Source: Elstera cyanobacteriorum (GTDB taxonomy: Bacteria; Pseudomonadota; Alphaproteobacteria; Elsterales; Elsteraceae). Taken from it: a stretch of DNA of 64,000 nucleotides. The notes beneath the pieces were generated by a model. The model was not told the origin of the DNA. It ran no database searches and saw only the letters and a program-made list of their open reading frames with translations. Positions within the stretch are counted from its first letter, which is position 1. Every line of letters starts with the position of its first letter. The DNA is taken from assembly GCF_002251735.1 (NCBI RefSeq), contig NZ_NOXS01000027.1, forward strand, positions 53,766 to 117,765, in the 5' to 3' direction. Both the position numbers and the translations under genes were made by a program. Shown here piece by piece: positions 9,049-17,643 of this stretch.

Positions 9049-9849
9049 ATGTCTAGTCCCGGTTCTGAGCGCGAGCTGTCCGCAAAAGATGTTCGGATCA
9101 GTGAAATTTTTACGTCGGACTTCCTGGAACGATTTGAGGTCCATAGCTACCGCAATGCCAGCCATATTCTTGCAGCAGCCAATCCGGTGGAAATTGCCGA
9201 GCTGATCTATGCCCTCACCCGGTTTCATATTGATATGGCGGATATTTTAACGCCGGGTGGTAATAAATCAGACATTGCAAAGCGTATGGATAAATTATTG
9301 AACCCGTTGGGATGGTGGGAAACCCGAGTCCAAGGGGATCTCTTGGTCCGCAAAATTGCCCTTGTCCCAGCGTCGGAGCGCGCAAAAAGCAACCAGAAGG
9401 CTGATGATACGTCGGTAGAAACCGAGGATACATTCCGTATCGCCAGCTTCATTGACGGACATAAAATCGATTTTGTTAAAAACCGTGTCGCGTTTGATAT
9501 GGAATGGAATAGCAAAGATCAAACCTTTGACCGCGATCTCTATGCCGCCCGAACCTTTTATGACTGTGGCCTGATCGATGGGTGCATCTTATTGACGCGC
9601 TCCCGCGAATTGAACCACGTCTTCGATGAAATTGGCCGCCGGACCTCTAGGGGCGATTTCCGCGCCAAATATGGTGCCAGCACCACCTGGATGGGCAAAC
9701 TATTGTATCGGTTAGACGCCGGGCGTGCGGGTGGCTGCCCAATCCTTGCCCTTGGCATTCGACCGGCCGTCATTCGTGACTTCCAGTCTTGGATGGACGC
9801 AAACCCAATTTCACCAAAAACGCCTAATGATCCCGTCTCGGCGGGGTAA
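9049..9849 (+). CDS. Type II restriction endonuclease, BglII/BstYI family
   Basis: 266 residues. The central segment HKIDFVKNRVAFDMEWNSKD matches the family core. D141, E152 and N154 are the candidate metal-binding residues, with N at the position where BglII has Gln. Just after it, FDRDLYAARTFYDCGLIDG and ILLTRS follow the usual family pattern. BglII cuts AGATCT and BstYI cuts RGATCY, so a GATC-centred site is likely but not proven. It is convergent with the methyltransferase gene, with four bases between the stop codons. The sequence is less GC-rich than parB, suggesting gain by transfer. Confidence 0.85.
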   Translation: MSSPGSERELSAKDVRISEIFTSDFLERFEVHSYRNASHILAAANPVEIAELIYALTRFHIDMADILTPGGNKSDIAKRMDKLLNPLGWWETRVQGDLLVRKIALVPASERAKSNQKADDTSVETEDTFRIASFIDGHKIDFVKNRVAFDMEWNSKDQTFDRDLYAARTFYDCGLIDGCILLTRSRELNHVFDEIGRRTSRGDFRAKYGASTTWMGKLLYRLDAGRAGGCPILALGIRPAVIRDFQSWMDANPISPKTPNDPVSAG

Positions 9850-9853
9850 GATA

Positions 9854-10510
9854 TTATTCTGCGGCCAAGACTGTTGCTGAATTATGCGCATAGGTTTCCC
9901 AGGTTGGCGCATAGGATTCATCCGCTTGGTTCCCCCAAACGGTCCAGCCGGGCCGAACACCCCGGGAAAAAAGTTCTAAGAACGGACCAGGGCTGCAGGC
10001 TTCGATAAGCGGATATTGTTCATCGGGTTTCCGGCTGTGCTCACGTTTGCGGGTGCCAAGGTAGTTCACCTGCGTCCGTCCTGCATGCAAGGTCCGGGCG
10101 TTCTTACCGCGCACGCCGAAGAGGAGAATTTCCGTGACATTGCGAAAGTAGAAACCAACTCCCCGACCATCCGACCCACCGTCTTTACGGATCTTATGCC
10201 AGATAATGTTGGTTTTATACTGGAAGCCCCAAGCCTGCATCACGGCCAACCCTTCAGGGAGCAGAGCATTGGGTACCCATAGATAGAGATGAGCGGTTGG
10301 TTGCAAAACCTCGGCAACCGGAAGGGCCATTATCTCCGGCAGCGACAAAGTGCCGTAGCGGTTGAGGCGCCGATGCTCCGGGGCCATTTTTCCCGTTCGA
10401 TTGGTGAATTGCCACGGTGGATCAGCCAAAACGGTCGCGAACTTCCGTTCACGCAAGCTCTGGCGAAACTCCAGCGCGACTTCCGTCGATCCTTGCGTGC
10501 TCACCGTCAT
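9854..10510 (-). CDS. MT-A70 family adenine-N6 DNA methyltransferase
   Basis: 218 residues. The catalytic DPPW motif lies at residues 30-33, followed by the family patterns HLYLWVPNALL, TNIIWHKIRKDG and a C-terminal GWTVWGNQ. Family members methylate adenine N6. Convergent placement against the BglII-type nuclease makes it the protecting methylase of a type II restriction-modification pair. The start is the ATG at 10510. It lies immediately downstream of parB on the same strand, 97 bases away. Confidence 0.87.
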   Translation of the reverse strand: MTVSTQGSTEVALEFRQSLRERKFATVLADPPWQFTNRTGKMAPEHRRLNRYGTLSLPEIMALPVAEVLQPTAHLYLWVPNALLPEGLAVMQAWGFQYKTNIIWHKIRKDGGSDGRGVGFYFRNVTEILLFGVRGKNARTLHAGRTQVNYLGTRKREHSRKPDEQYPLIEACSPGPFLELFSRGVRPGWTVWGNQADESYAPTWETYAHNSATVLAAE

Positions 10511-10607
10511 ATGGCCCTATCCTTAGCCGTTGCGTCGGTCAAAACCGTCGCCTTGTACATATAGTGTTCTCATAAAACCGAATTACGGAAAACCGTAAAT
10601 CTGCTCC

Positions 10608-11519
10608 TTACCCAATCCGCTGTAACAGATCGTCGAGCTGCTCCAGGGTCGCGTAATGCAGCACCAACTGCCCGGCTTCGCCATCGGTCACGATTTCCAC
10701 GGCAACGCCGAGCTTGTGGGACAAATCGGCTTCCAGCGCCAGCGTATCCGGGTCTTTCGCACCACCTGCAACCGCCTTCACACGCCGGGGTTTGGCCACC
10801 GGGGCGGGGGTAAGCGGCTTCCCGTCCTTGGCGCGCTGGGCCATTTGTTCGACCGCGCGGACAGAGAGTTTTTTGGCGATGATCTGCTCCGCCACCGCTT
10901 CCGGGTTCGGTAGGGTCAGCAAGGCGCGGGCGTGCCCGGCGGAGAGGGAACCGCTTTCGACCAATTCCCGCACGCTTTCCGGCAGGTTCAGCAAACGCAG
11001 GGTATTGGCGATATGGCTGCGGCTTTTACCGAGGTGGTTGGCCAGCGCTTCTTGCGTATGGCCGAACTCATCCATCAAACGGCGGTAACCGTCGGCTTCT
11101 TCCAGCGGCGTTAAGTCTTGGCGCTGGATGTTTTCCAGCAGCGAGACTTCCAACGCCTGCCGGTCGGTCATATCGCGGATGACGACCGGAACTTCGTGCA
11201 GTTGGACCGCTTGGGCCGCGCGCCAGCGCCGTTCCCCGGCGACGATTTCGTAACGGTTATCGCCCAGCGGGCGGACGATCAGCGGCTGGACCACCCCTTG
11301 TTCGCGGACGGAGGTGATGAGCTGTTCCATCGCCTCGGCCTCGAACCGCCGACGCGGCTGATAGCGGCCGGGCGTGAGGTAGGAGGTCGGCAGGCTGCGC
11401 GGCAGGGGTGGGGTGCCGGTCGGCGTGGCTTCCGCCGCCGGGGCATCCGGCTCATCGTCGCCGAAGATAGCGCTGAGGCCCTTCCCCAACCGGCGGGGTT
11501 TCTTCTTATCGTCGATCAT
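10608..11519 (-). CDS. parB: Chromosome partitioning protein ParB
   Basis: 303 residues. It binds parS and spreads as a CTP-dependent clamp. Visible: N-terminal ParA-contact motif (LGKGLSAIFG, 11-20), the CTPase motif GERRWRAA (95-102), the helix-turn-helix around TQEALANHLGKSRSHIANTLR, and a C-terminal dimer domain. Its ATG at 11519 overlaps the parA stop (ATGA). Two perfect parS sites at 12876 and 15666 are its likely targets. Confidence 0.96.
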   Translation of the reverse strand: MIDDKKKPRRLGKGLSAIFGDDEPDAPAAEATPTGTPPLPRSLPTSYLTPGRYQPRRRFEAEAMEQLITSVREQGVVQPLIVRPLGDNRYEIVAGERRWRAAQAVQLHEVPVVIRDMTDRQALEVSLLENIQRQDLTPLEEADGYRRLMDEFGHTQEALANHLGKSRSHIANTLRLLNLPESVRELVESGSLSAGHARALLTLPNPEAVAEQIIAKKLSVRAVEQMAQRAKDGKPLTPAPVAKPRRVKAVAGGAKDPDTLALEADLSHKLGVAVEIVTDGEAGQLVLHYATLEQLDDLLQRIG

Positions 11520-12322
11520 GCCGCCGCCCATTCCTCTTCCTGCTTCAGCACTTCCCGCGCCAGATTAAGATAGGCTTGGCTGCCGGGGGACTTAAGATCA
11601 TAGATCAGCACGGGCTTACCGTGGCTGGGCGCTTCCGACACGCGGACATTGCGCGGGATCATCGCTTGATAAACGAGATCGCCCATATGCTCCCGCACGT
11701 CCGACGCCACCAGGTCCGACAGATTGTTGCGCTTATCGTACATGGTCAGCACGATGCCCTGGATGGCGAGATCGGGGTTGAAGCTCTTTTTCACCCGCTC
11801 CACCGTGCGCAACAGATGCCCGAGGCCTTCCAGCGCATAGAATTCGCATTGCAGCGGCACCAACACCGCATCCGCCGCCACCAGGGCGTTCAGGGTTAGC
11901 AGGCCAAGCGACGGCGGGCAGTCGATCAAAATGTAATCATAGGGCAGGGGCTGTTTTTCCAGCGCCTCGCGCAGCTTCTGCTCCCGCCCGTCCTCATCGA
12001 CCAACTCAAACTCCGCCCCCGCCAGATCGACGGAGGAGGTGACGACGAAGAGGCCCGGCACTTCCGTTCCCACCGCCGCATCGGCGACCGGGGCCGCGCC
12101 GGTCAGTACTTGATACGATCCGGTTTTGCGGTAACGCCGGTCGATGCCGAAGCCGGTGGAGGCATTGCCCTGCGGGTCGAGATCGAGCACCAGCACGCGC
12201 TTCTCGCAGGCGGCGAGGGCCGTCGCCAGATTGACCGCCGTCGTCGTCTTACCAACGCCGCCCTTCTGATTAGCAACGGCGATGACCCGGCCCAGCGGGG
12301 CGGCGGAAGCTTCAAGCGACAT
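11516..12322 (-). CDS. parA: Chromosome partitioning ATPase ParA
   Basis: 268 residues. Deviant Walker A NQKGGVGKTT lies near residue 20, and DLDPQGNASTG and DYILIDCPPSLG follow as Walker A' and B. It drives movement of ParB-parS complexes. I chose the ATG at 12322 because AAGGA lies 8 bases upstream; the in-frame ATG at 12331 is too close to that site. It overlaps the end of rsmG by 11 bases and parB by 4, forming the classic mnmG-rsmG-parA-parB series. Confidence 0.96.
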   Translation of the reverse strand: MSLEASAAPLGRVIAVANQKGGVGKTTTAVNLATALAACEKRVLVLDLDPQGNASTGFGIDRRYRKTGSYQVLTGAAPVADAAVGTEVPGLFVVTSSVDLAGAEFELVDEDGREQKLREALEKQPLPYDYILIDCPPSLGLLTLNALVAADAVLVPLQCEFYALEGLGHLLRTVERVKKSFNPDLAIQGIVLTMYDKRNNLSDLVASDVREHMGDLVYQAMIPRNVRVSEAPSHGKPVLIYDLKSPGSQAYLNLAREVLKQEEEWAAA

Positions 12323-12920
12323 GATGAACATCCTTGATCGACAAGATCATAGCCGAAGGGTGGGTGCGGCTGGGCGTTTCCGCTAAGGTGAAAGCGTAAG
12401 TCTGCTGCGCCGCAGCAACCTCATTCTGCCAGGATTCGCCCTTCAGGAACAATCCCCGCCAACCGCTTGCGGCTCCGATGCGCGCGGCATGACCAAGAAG
12501 CTCGGTCAGCGGCGCGAGGGCGCGGGCGGTAATCAAATCAGCGCCGAGGCTCGGCATGGCTTCGAGGCGTTTCGTGTGCAGCGTCACCGGCGCGTCGGTT
12601 AGTCGCGCCGCTTCGCGCAGGAAGGCACCCTTGCGGCTGTCGCTTTCGATCAGATGGGTTTCGATGCCCGTCAGGATCGCCAATACCAACCCAGGGAAAC
12701 CGCCGCCGCTGCCCATATCGGCAATACGTTTAGTGCCTTCGGGGACCAACGGCAGCAGTTGTGCCGAATCCTCGAAATGCCGCGCCCAGAGGTCGGGGAG
12801 GGTGGAAGGGGCGATCAGGTTGATCTTCGGCTGCCACTTGCGCAGCAGATCGGCATAGACCTCTAACCGCCCGCGTGTTTCACGTGAAACAGCGTTGAGG
12901 ATTCCGGGGTTTCCGCTCAC
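12312..12920 (-). CDS. rsmG: 16S rRNA (guanine527-N7)-methyltransferase
   Basis: 202 residues. It makes m7G527 in 16S rRNA. The SAM-binding motif is [13 protein letters not shown] (about 70-82), with the family N-terminus [13 protein letters not shown]. The GTG start overlaps the mnmG stop (GTGA). A perfect parS site lies within its 5' end and is translated as VSRET (residues about 11-15), a frequent position for parS in this cluster. Confidence 0.95.
   Translation of the reverse strand: MSGNPGILNAVSRETRGRLEVYADLLRKWQPKINLIAPSTLPDLWARHFEDSAQLLPLVPEGTKRIADMGSGGGFPGLVLAILTGIETHLIESDSRKGAFLREAARLTDAPVTLHTKRLEAMPSLGADLITARALAPLTELLGHAARIGAASGWRGLFLKGESWQNEVAAAQQTYAFTLAETPSRTHPSAMILSIKDVHHVA
12876..12891. 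promoter_or_regulatory. parS centromere site 1 (inside rsmG)
   Basis: Perfect 16-base palindrome TGTTTCACGTGAAACA, identical to the bacterial parS consensus bound by ParB. It lies in the coding start of rsmG, about 0.55 kb upstream of parA and about 44 kb from the putative oriC. Confidence 0.96.
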
Positions 12921-14794
12921 GCCGCCACCGGCTTTTGTTTCACATGCCGTAGCAAAGCGATCACCGCTGCCGGGGTCACGCCCGGCACGCGCGCCGCCGC
13001 GCCCAGGGTTTCGGGCCGGGCGGCGATCAGCTTCTGCCGCACTTCCGCCGACAGGCTGCCAACCTGGGTATAATCGAGATCAGCGGGCAAGGTCAGCGCC
13101 TCGTCCTTACGGAAGGCTTTTATGTCGGCGTCTTGGCGCTGGAGGTACCCGGCATAGCCCGCGTCGATCACCAATTGCTCCGCCACATCAGCCCGCAGAT
13201 CAGCCAGTTCGGGCCATAGGGCCGTCAGCCGGTCCAGCGTCACATCAGGGAAGCGCAAGAGTTCCGTTACCGAGCGCGCCACCCCATCTTGGGTGATGGT
13301 GAAGCCGCGCTTAGCAAGTTCGGTCGGCGTCATCTTCAGCCGCGCCGCCAGTGCCCGCGCCTCCGTCAGCGCCGTTTCCTTTGCGGCATAGAAGCGCGCC
13401 CGGTCAGACCCAACCGCCCCAATACCGATGCCGAGCGCGGTCAGCCGCTGGTCGGCATTATCGGCGCGCAGGGACAGGCGATATTCCGCCCGGCTGGTGA
13501 ACATGCGGTAGGGCTCGGCGGTGCCGCGCGTCGTAAGATCGTCGATCATCACGCCGATATAGGCCTGGCTGCGGTCGAGCGTAAACTCCGTCCCGCCGCC
13601 GCCCGCACGCAGCGCCGCATTAATCCCGGCGATCAGCCCCTGCGCCCCGGCTTCCTCATACCCCGTCGTGCCATTGATCTGCCCGGCGAAGAACAGGCCG
13701 GTGACGCGCTTGGTTTCTAGCGTCGCCCGCAACTCGCGCGGATCGACGTAATCATATTCGATGGCATAGCCGGGCCGCAGGATGACGGTCTTTTCAAGGC
13801 CGGGGATGGCCGCGATCATCGCCCGCTGTACGTCTTCCGGCAGGGAGGTGGAGATGCCGTTCGGGTAGACGGTCGGATCGTCCAACCCCTCCGGCTCCAG
13901 GAAAATCTGATGGGCCGTGCGGTCGGCGAAGCGCACCACCTTATCCTCGATGGACGGGCAATAGCGCGGGCCGGTGCTGGCGATCTGGCCGCTATACATC
14001 GGCGCGCGGTGCAAATTCTCCCGGATGATGCTGTGCATCGCCTCGGTCGTATAGGTGATGCCGCAGGCGATTTGCGGCACCGTGATCCGGTCGGTCAGGT
14101 AGGAGAAGGGGGGCGGCGGATCGTCGCCCTGCTGCATCTCCAAACTGGCCCAATCGATGGTGCGCCCATCCAGCCGGGCGGGCGTGCCGGTCTTCAGACG
14201 CCCCAGTGCAAAGCCGCGCGCGCTAAGGGCTTCGGACAGGCCGAGCGCCGGGGGTTCGCCCACCCGCCCCGCCGGAATCTGGGTTTCGCCGATATGAATG
14301 AGGCCATTTAGGAAAGTCCCCGTGGTCAACACCACGGCGCCCGCCTGCACCTCCGTCCCATCGGCCAGCACCACGCCGGTCACGCACTCGTCCACGCCGG
14401 GGGTGCCGGTGAAGCGCAGATCGACCGCGCCGCCTTCCAGAATGGTCAGGTTCGGCGTTTCGGCCAGCAGGTCTTGCACGGCGGCCGCATAGAGCTTGCG
14501 ATCGGCCTGGGCGCGCGGGCCGCGCACCGCTGGGCCTTTCGACTGGTTGAGAATGCGGAACTGGATGCCGCCCTTGTCGATGGCGCGGGCCATGATGCCG
14601 TCGAGCGCGTCGATCTCGCGGACCAGATGGCCTTTGCCCAAACCGCCGATGGCCGGATTGCACGACATCGCGCCGACCGTATCGCGGCGATGGGTGAGCA
14701 GAAGGGTGCGCGCGCCCAGGCGGGCCGCAGCAGCCGCAGCTTCCGTGCCGGCGTGTCCGCCGCCCACGACAATGACATCGATCTTGTGCATCAT
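12917..14794 (-). CDS. mnmG: tRNA uridine-5-carboxymethylaminomethyl modification enzyme MnmG
   Basis: 625 residues, usual length. With MnmE it installs cmnm5 at U34 of several tRNAs, using FAD. The dinucleotide motif [10 protein letters not shown] lies at 11-20, [12 protein letters not shown] near 50, and the C-terminal MnmE-contact domain follows. I chose the tandem ATG at 14794/14791, which gives the family-typical [12 protein letters not shown] start; AAGG lies about 10 bases upstream. The frame is open to 14866, but that would overlap fabI's start. Its partner mnmE is 3 kb away, separated by fabI and an ATPase cassette. Confidence 0.96.
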   Translation of the reverse strand: MMHKIDVIVVGGGHAGTEAAAAAARLGARTLLLTHRRDTVGAMSCNPAIGGLGKGHLVREIDALDGIMARAIDKGGIQFRILNQSKGPAVRGPRAQADRKLYAAAVQDLLAETPNLTILEGGAVDLRFTGTPGVDECVTGVVLADGTEVQAGAVVLTTGTFLNGLIHIGETQIPAGRVGEPPALGLSEALSARGFALGRLKTGTPARLDGRTIDWASLEMQQGDDPPPPFSYLTDRITVPQIACGITYTTEAMHSIIRENLHRAPMYSGQIASTGPRYCPSIEDKVVRFADRTAHQIFLEPEGLDDPTVYPNGISTSLPEDVQRAMIAAIPGLEKTVILRPGYAIEYDYVDPRELRATLETKRVTGLFFAGQINGTTGYEEAGAQGLIAGINAALRAGGGGTEFTLDRSQAYIGVMIDDLTTRGTAEPYRMFTSRAEYRLSLRADNADQRLTALGIGIGAVGSDRARFYAAKETALTEARALAARLKMTPTELAKRGFTITQDGVARSVTELLRFPDVTLDRLTALWPELADLRADVAEQLVIDAGYAGYLQRQDADIKAFRKDEALTLPADLDYTQVGSLSAEVRQKLIAARPETLGAAARVPGVTPAAVIALLRHVKQKPVAA

Positions 14795-14856
14795 GGCGCG
14801 GACCTTACGCAAAATGCCGCCCCCCGGCAAGAACGGACCCCTCCCGGAGCCATGCC

Positions 14857-15654
14857 ATGACCGCAAGTGTTAACCCCTTCGACCCCGCCCGACTGCGCTT
14901 AGACGGTAAGAAAGGGCTGATCGTCGGCATCGCCAACGCCCAATCCATCGCCTATGGCTGCGCCCAAGCCACCCGCGCGCTGGGGGCGGACCTCGCGATT
15001 ACCTATCTCAATGACAAAGCGAAACCCCATGTCGCCCCCTTGGCGGAGGGGTTAGGGGCCGCGCTTCTGCTGCCCTTAAATGTCGCGGAGGAAGGGGCGC
15101 TGGAGGCGGTCTTCGAGGCCGTGCGCACCCGCTGGGGAAAGCTGGACTTCCTCATCCATTCCATCGCCTTCGCGCCGAAAGCCGATCTACAAGGCCGGTT
15201 GACCGATAGCTCCGGGCCAGGGTTTGCCGAGGCGATGGATGTCTCCTGCCATTCCTTCATCCGCATGGCACGACTGGCAGAACCTTTGATGACGGACGGC
15301 GGAACGCTGTTCGCCATGTCCTACCTCGGGGCACAAAAAGTCGTGGAACATTATAATCTAATGGGGCCGGTGAAGGCGGCGCTGGAGAGTGCCGGGCGCT
15401 ATCTAGCGGCGGAGCTGGCACCAAAGAACATCCGCGTCCACATCGTTTCCCCCGGTCCGATCCATACGCGCGCCGCGTCGGGCTTGGCAGAGTTTGACAC
15501 ACTGGTCGAAGAAACTCAGGAGAAGACCCCCGGTCATCGGTTGGCCACCATCGAAGATGTCGGCCTGGTGGTCGCCCTATTGGCGACCGATGCCGCCCGG
15601 ATCGTGACCGGCGATACCATCTTCATCGATGGCGGCTATCATCTGATGGGGTAG
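14857..15654 (+). CDS. fabI: Enoyl-[acyl-carrier-protein] reductase (NADH)
   Basis: 265 residues. It reduces enoyl-ACP in the last step of fatty-acid elongation. FabI marks are present: the cofactor loop [11 protein letters not shown] (24-34) and the catalytic Y156, Y166 and K173 in SYLGAQ...HYNLMGPVK, then [16 protein letters not shown] lies upstream of the ATG at 14857. It is divergent from mnmG with 62 bases between starts. It is the only plus-strand gene in the partition cluster and ends 11 bases before the second parS site. Confidence 0.93.
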   Translation: MTASVNPFDPARLRLDGKKGLIVGIANAQSIAYGCAQATRALGADLAITYLNDKAKPHVAPLAEGLGAALLLPLNVAEEGALEAVFEAVRTRWGKLDFLIHSIAFAPKADLQGRLTDSSGPGFAEAMDVSCHSFIRMARLAEPLMTDGGTLFAMSYLGAQKVVEHYNLMGPVKAALESAGRYLAAELAPKNIRVHIVSPGPIHTRAASGLAEFDTLVEETQEKTPGHRLATIEDVGLVVALLATDAARIVTGDTIFIDGGYHLMG

Positions 15655-15665
15655 GGGAGGTGCCG

Positions 15666-15681
15666 TGTTTCACGTGAAACA
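15666..15681. promoter_or_regulatory. parS centromere site 2 (intergenic after fabI)
   Basis: A second perfect TGTTTCACGTGAAACA, between the convergent ends of fabI and the DUF4276 gene. It lies 2.8 kb from site 1. Two exact copies within one partition cluster are expected for a ParB loading region. Confidence 0.96.
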
Positions 15682-15686
15682 TGCGC

Positions 15687-16301
15687 TCATTCTGCGAGAT
15701 CGCCCGCTCCCTCAAACCAGGCCTGCTTCAACCATTCTGAGCAGAGTTTTCGAAACGACCGGCTACCATCAAAAGCCTGCTGCATATCAAACCTTTGCGA
15801 GAACCCCGGCTGATGCAGGACTTCACTATAGCTAACCCCACCCATCTGACGCTCAATCCAGCCTTTAGCATTGCGGATCGCTTCGGCATCAACCGTATAC
15901 CCAGGAGAAAGGGAAAAGCCTCGATACCCATGAAGTGATTGTGCCGCAGCAACGAACCAAGCTTCGTATTCACGATTAGCGAAGACTACCGATATACGAC
16001 GATAGGGTATATACGACTGCGCCCGCTCTAGGACTTCAGCACCACGCGTCGCAGGGCAATCATCGTCCGCGTCAAGCAGCAGCAGTATCCACCCCTGCTC
16101 CCCACATTTATCCGCAGCAAGAACAAGATGCCTCTGAAACTCCCGTTCGTTGTTTAGAAAGCGATCCCTGCGGACCCGAATTGGGGGAAGTATCGAAGCA
16201 TAGAGATTCGGGGTCTGCCATTCTGCCAACCGCCTTAGAAGAAGGGGCAACGCCTCCACCTCACCGTGCCCCTCGACGATAGGCGCAACCGTGGTCATCA
16301 T
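15687..16301 (-). CDS. DUF4276 (TOPRIM-like) partner protein of an AAA ATPase
   Basis: 204 residues. DUF4276 features: VEGHGE at the N-terminus (E10), strand ending in DAD (LLLLDADDD, D77 and D79), and ANREYEAW (E113, W115). These fit a TOPRIM-like metal site. Its ATG overlaps the TGA of the ATPase gene (ATGA), so the two form one unit. It ends 6 bases from parS site 2. DUF4276/ATPase pairs are common in genomic defence regions; function is unproven and here inferred. Confidence 0.75.
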   Translation of the reverse strand: MMTTVAPIVEGHGEVEALPLLLRRLAEWQTPNLYASILPPIRVRRDRFLNNEREFQRHLVLAADKCGEQGWILLLLDADDDCPATRGAEVLERAQSYIPYRRISVVFANREYEAWFVAAAQSLHGYRGFSLSPGYTVDAEAIRNAKGWIERQMGGVSYSEVLHQPGFSQRFDMQQAFDGSRSFRKLCSEWLKQAWFEGAGDLAE

Positions 16302-17503
16302 TCGTCGATATCCGCGAAGAGATCAGGTTGATTTTTAGCCTGATTAGCCAGGGCATCGCGATCAGGCGCAAGCTGACCGATACGCATTAATTCACCGGCG
16401 GAGAAAAGATGATCCCGCATTGTTCGGCGCGATGCCGTATCAAGTGGCGCTATCTTGGTTTCCCCCCCTTCCGACACAACTGCCAACAACAGATCAGGTT
16501 CGATATTCAGGTCATCCAACAAATCGGGACTATGGCTCGTGACAATGACCTGGGTTTGTTGCGCCGCTTTCATCAAGGCATCCCGCAACGCCGCACTTGC
16601 AGCAGGGTGCAAGGCCGTCTCAGGCTCCTCAATCGCAATCAGGGTTGGCGAAAAATCACGATTGCCCTGAAAGAGAGCCGTCAGCACTCCCAAAGCGCGC
16701 AGGGTTCCATCGGACATGCTCTGCGCTAGAAATCGCCAAGGATGCGCAGAGCCAGCCATATCCTGTCTGAACAAGAGCGTCTCGACCGGACCGATTCCCG
16801 TGCGCTCAAAACCATGCACCATTGGGACCACCGTCTGAAGATAGCCGTCGATGTTAGCAATTTGCTCGGGGGCGTTTTTCTCCAGATGCCCGATCACACT
16901 GGCGATATTTTCGCCGACAGGCTTGAGCAACCGCCCGTCTTGCGGTTTTTGTAGCTCGCGCATTAGCTTCGGGTTGAGATTATAGAATCCCATTGATGCC
17001 AAAGCGTCGAAAACCGGACGGAACGCAGCAAGACCAGAAACAGCTACCAGAGCAAGACGATCAGAGGTCACGACCGGAAAAGTCTCTTCGCTGCTCTCCT
17101 CCAGCTTACCCCGAACAATTCGATAGAAAGGCCCCTTGCCCCTACCACCGATAGAGCATTCTTCGGTCTGCACTTCATAGCCGCCGTTTTTTAACGCCCC
17201 GACATTGAAGGCGAAGTACCCTGTTTTACCGCTTCCAGGGAGACGGAATTCCAGTCGGATACCGAAATGCGTCGGATGCCCACTGGATCGGCGCCTAACT
17301 TCCGTCAAGCCGCCACGCTCACTCAGCGCATTATCCAGTGACCCCATCAAGGCATCCCGGACGAGGTGAAGTGCATCGAGAAAATTGCTTTTCCCTGAAC
17401 CATTAGCGCCGACTAAATAGGTCAAGGGCTTCAAGCGTACATCGCAATTCCCAATACTTTTATAATTCCTCAGGACGACGCGGGTTAAAAATATAGACCC
17501 CAT
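16298..17503 (-). CDS. AAA15/AAA21-type ATPase of the DUF4276 cassette
   Basis: 401 residues. Walker A GANGSGKS near residue 35, signature-like SMSDGTLRAL, Walker B LIAIEEPETALHP and switch motif VTSHSPDLLDDL are all visible. There is no transporter or coiled-coil arm, so it belongs to the small OLD/AAA15 class and not to SMC. I chose the ATG at 17503 (MGSIFLTRV), which gives the family-typical start; the frame stays open to 17539 (ATG, weak AGGA upstream) and to 17605 (TTG). About 140 bases separate it from mnmE, enough for its own promoter. Confidence 0.78.
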   Translation of the reverse strand: MGSIFLTRVVLRNYKSIGNCDVRLKPLTYLVGANGSGKSNFLDALHLVRDALMGSLDNALSERGGLTEVRRRSSGHPTHFGIRLEFRLPGSGKTGYFAFNVGALKNGGYEVQTEECSIGGRGKGPFYRIVRGKLEESSEETFPVVTSDRLALVAVSGLAAFRPVFDALASMGFYNLNPKLMRELQKPQDGRLLKPVGENIASVIGHLEKNAPEQIANIDGYLQTVVPMVHGFERTGIGPVETLLFRQDMAGSAHPWRFLAQSMSDGTLRALGVLTALFQGNRDFSPTLIAIEEPETALHPAASAALRDALMKAAQQTQVIVTSHSPDLLDDLNIEPDLLLAVVSEGGETKIAPLDTASRRTMRDHLFSAGELMRIGQLAPDRDALANQAKNQPDLFADIDE

Positions 17504-17643
17504 GCTAGAGAGAGATTCGGTTTGGCTGGAGGTATGCATCAGAATCCCAATCCTAAGGCTCGCCCTGAATCTAGATGCTCTCTCGACAAAAGGAGAGAGG
17601 AACAATCGATGCAGAATAGCACTGGGAACGCATCACGCCTATA

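Noticed and set aside
12936..12951. Third parS-like site TGTTTCACATG near the mnmG end
   Set aside because: Only the left half matches; the right half is unrelated.
16298..17503. RecF, because the ATPase resembles RecF and lies in the partition cluster
   Set aside because: Paired by ATGA overlap with a DUF4276 gene and divergent in the central part; the AAA15 class fits better.
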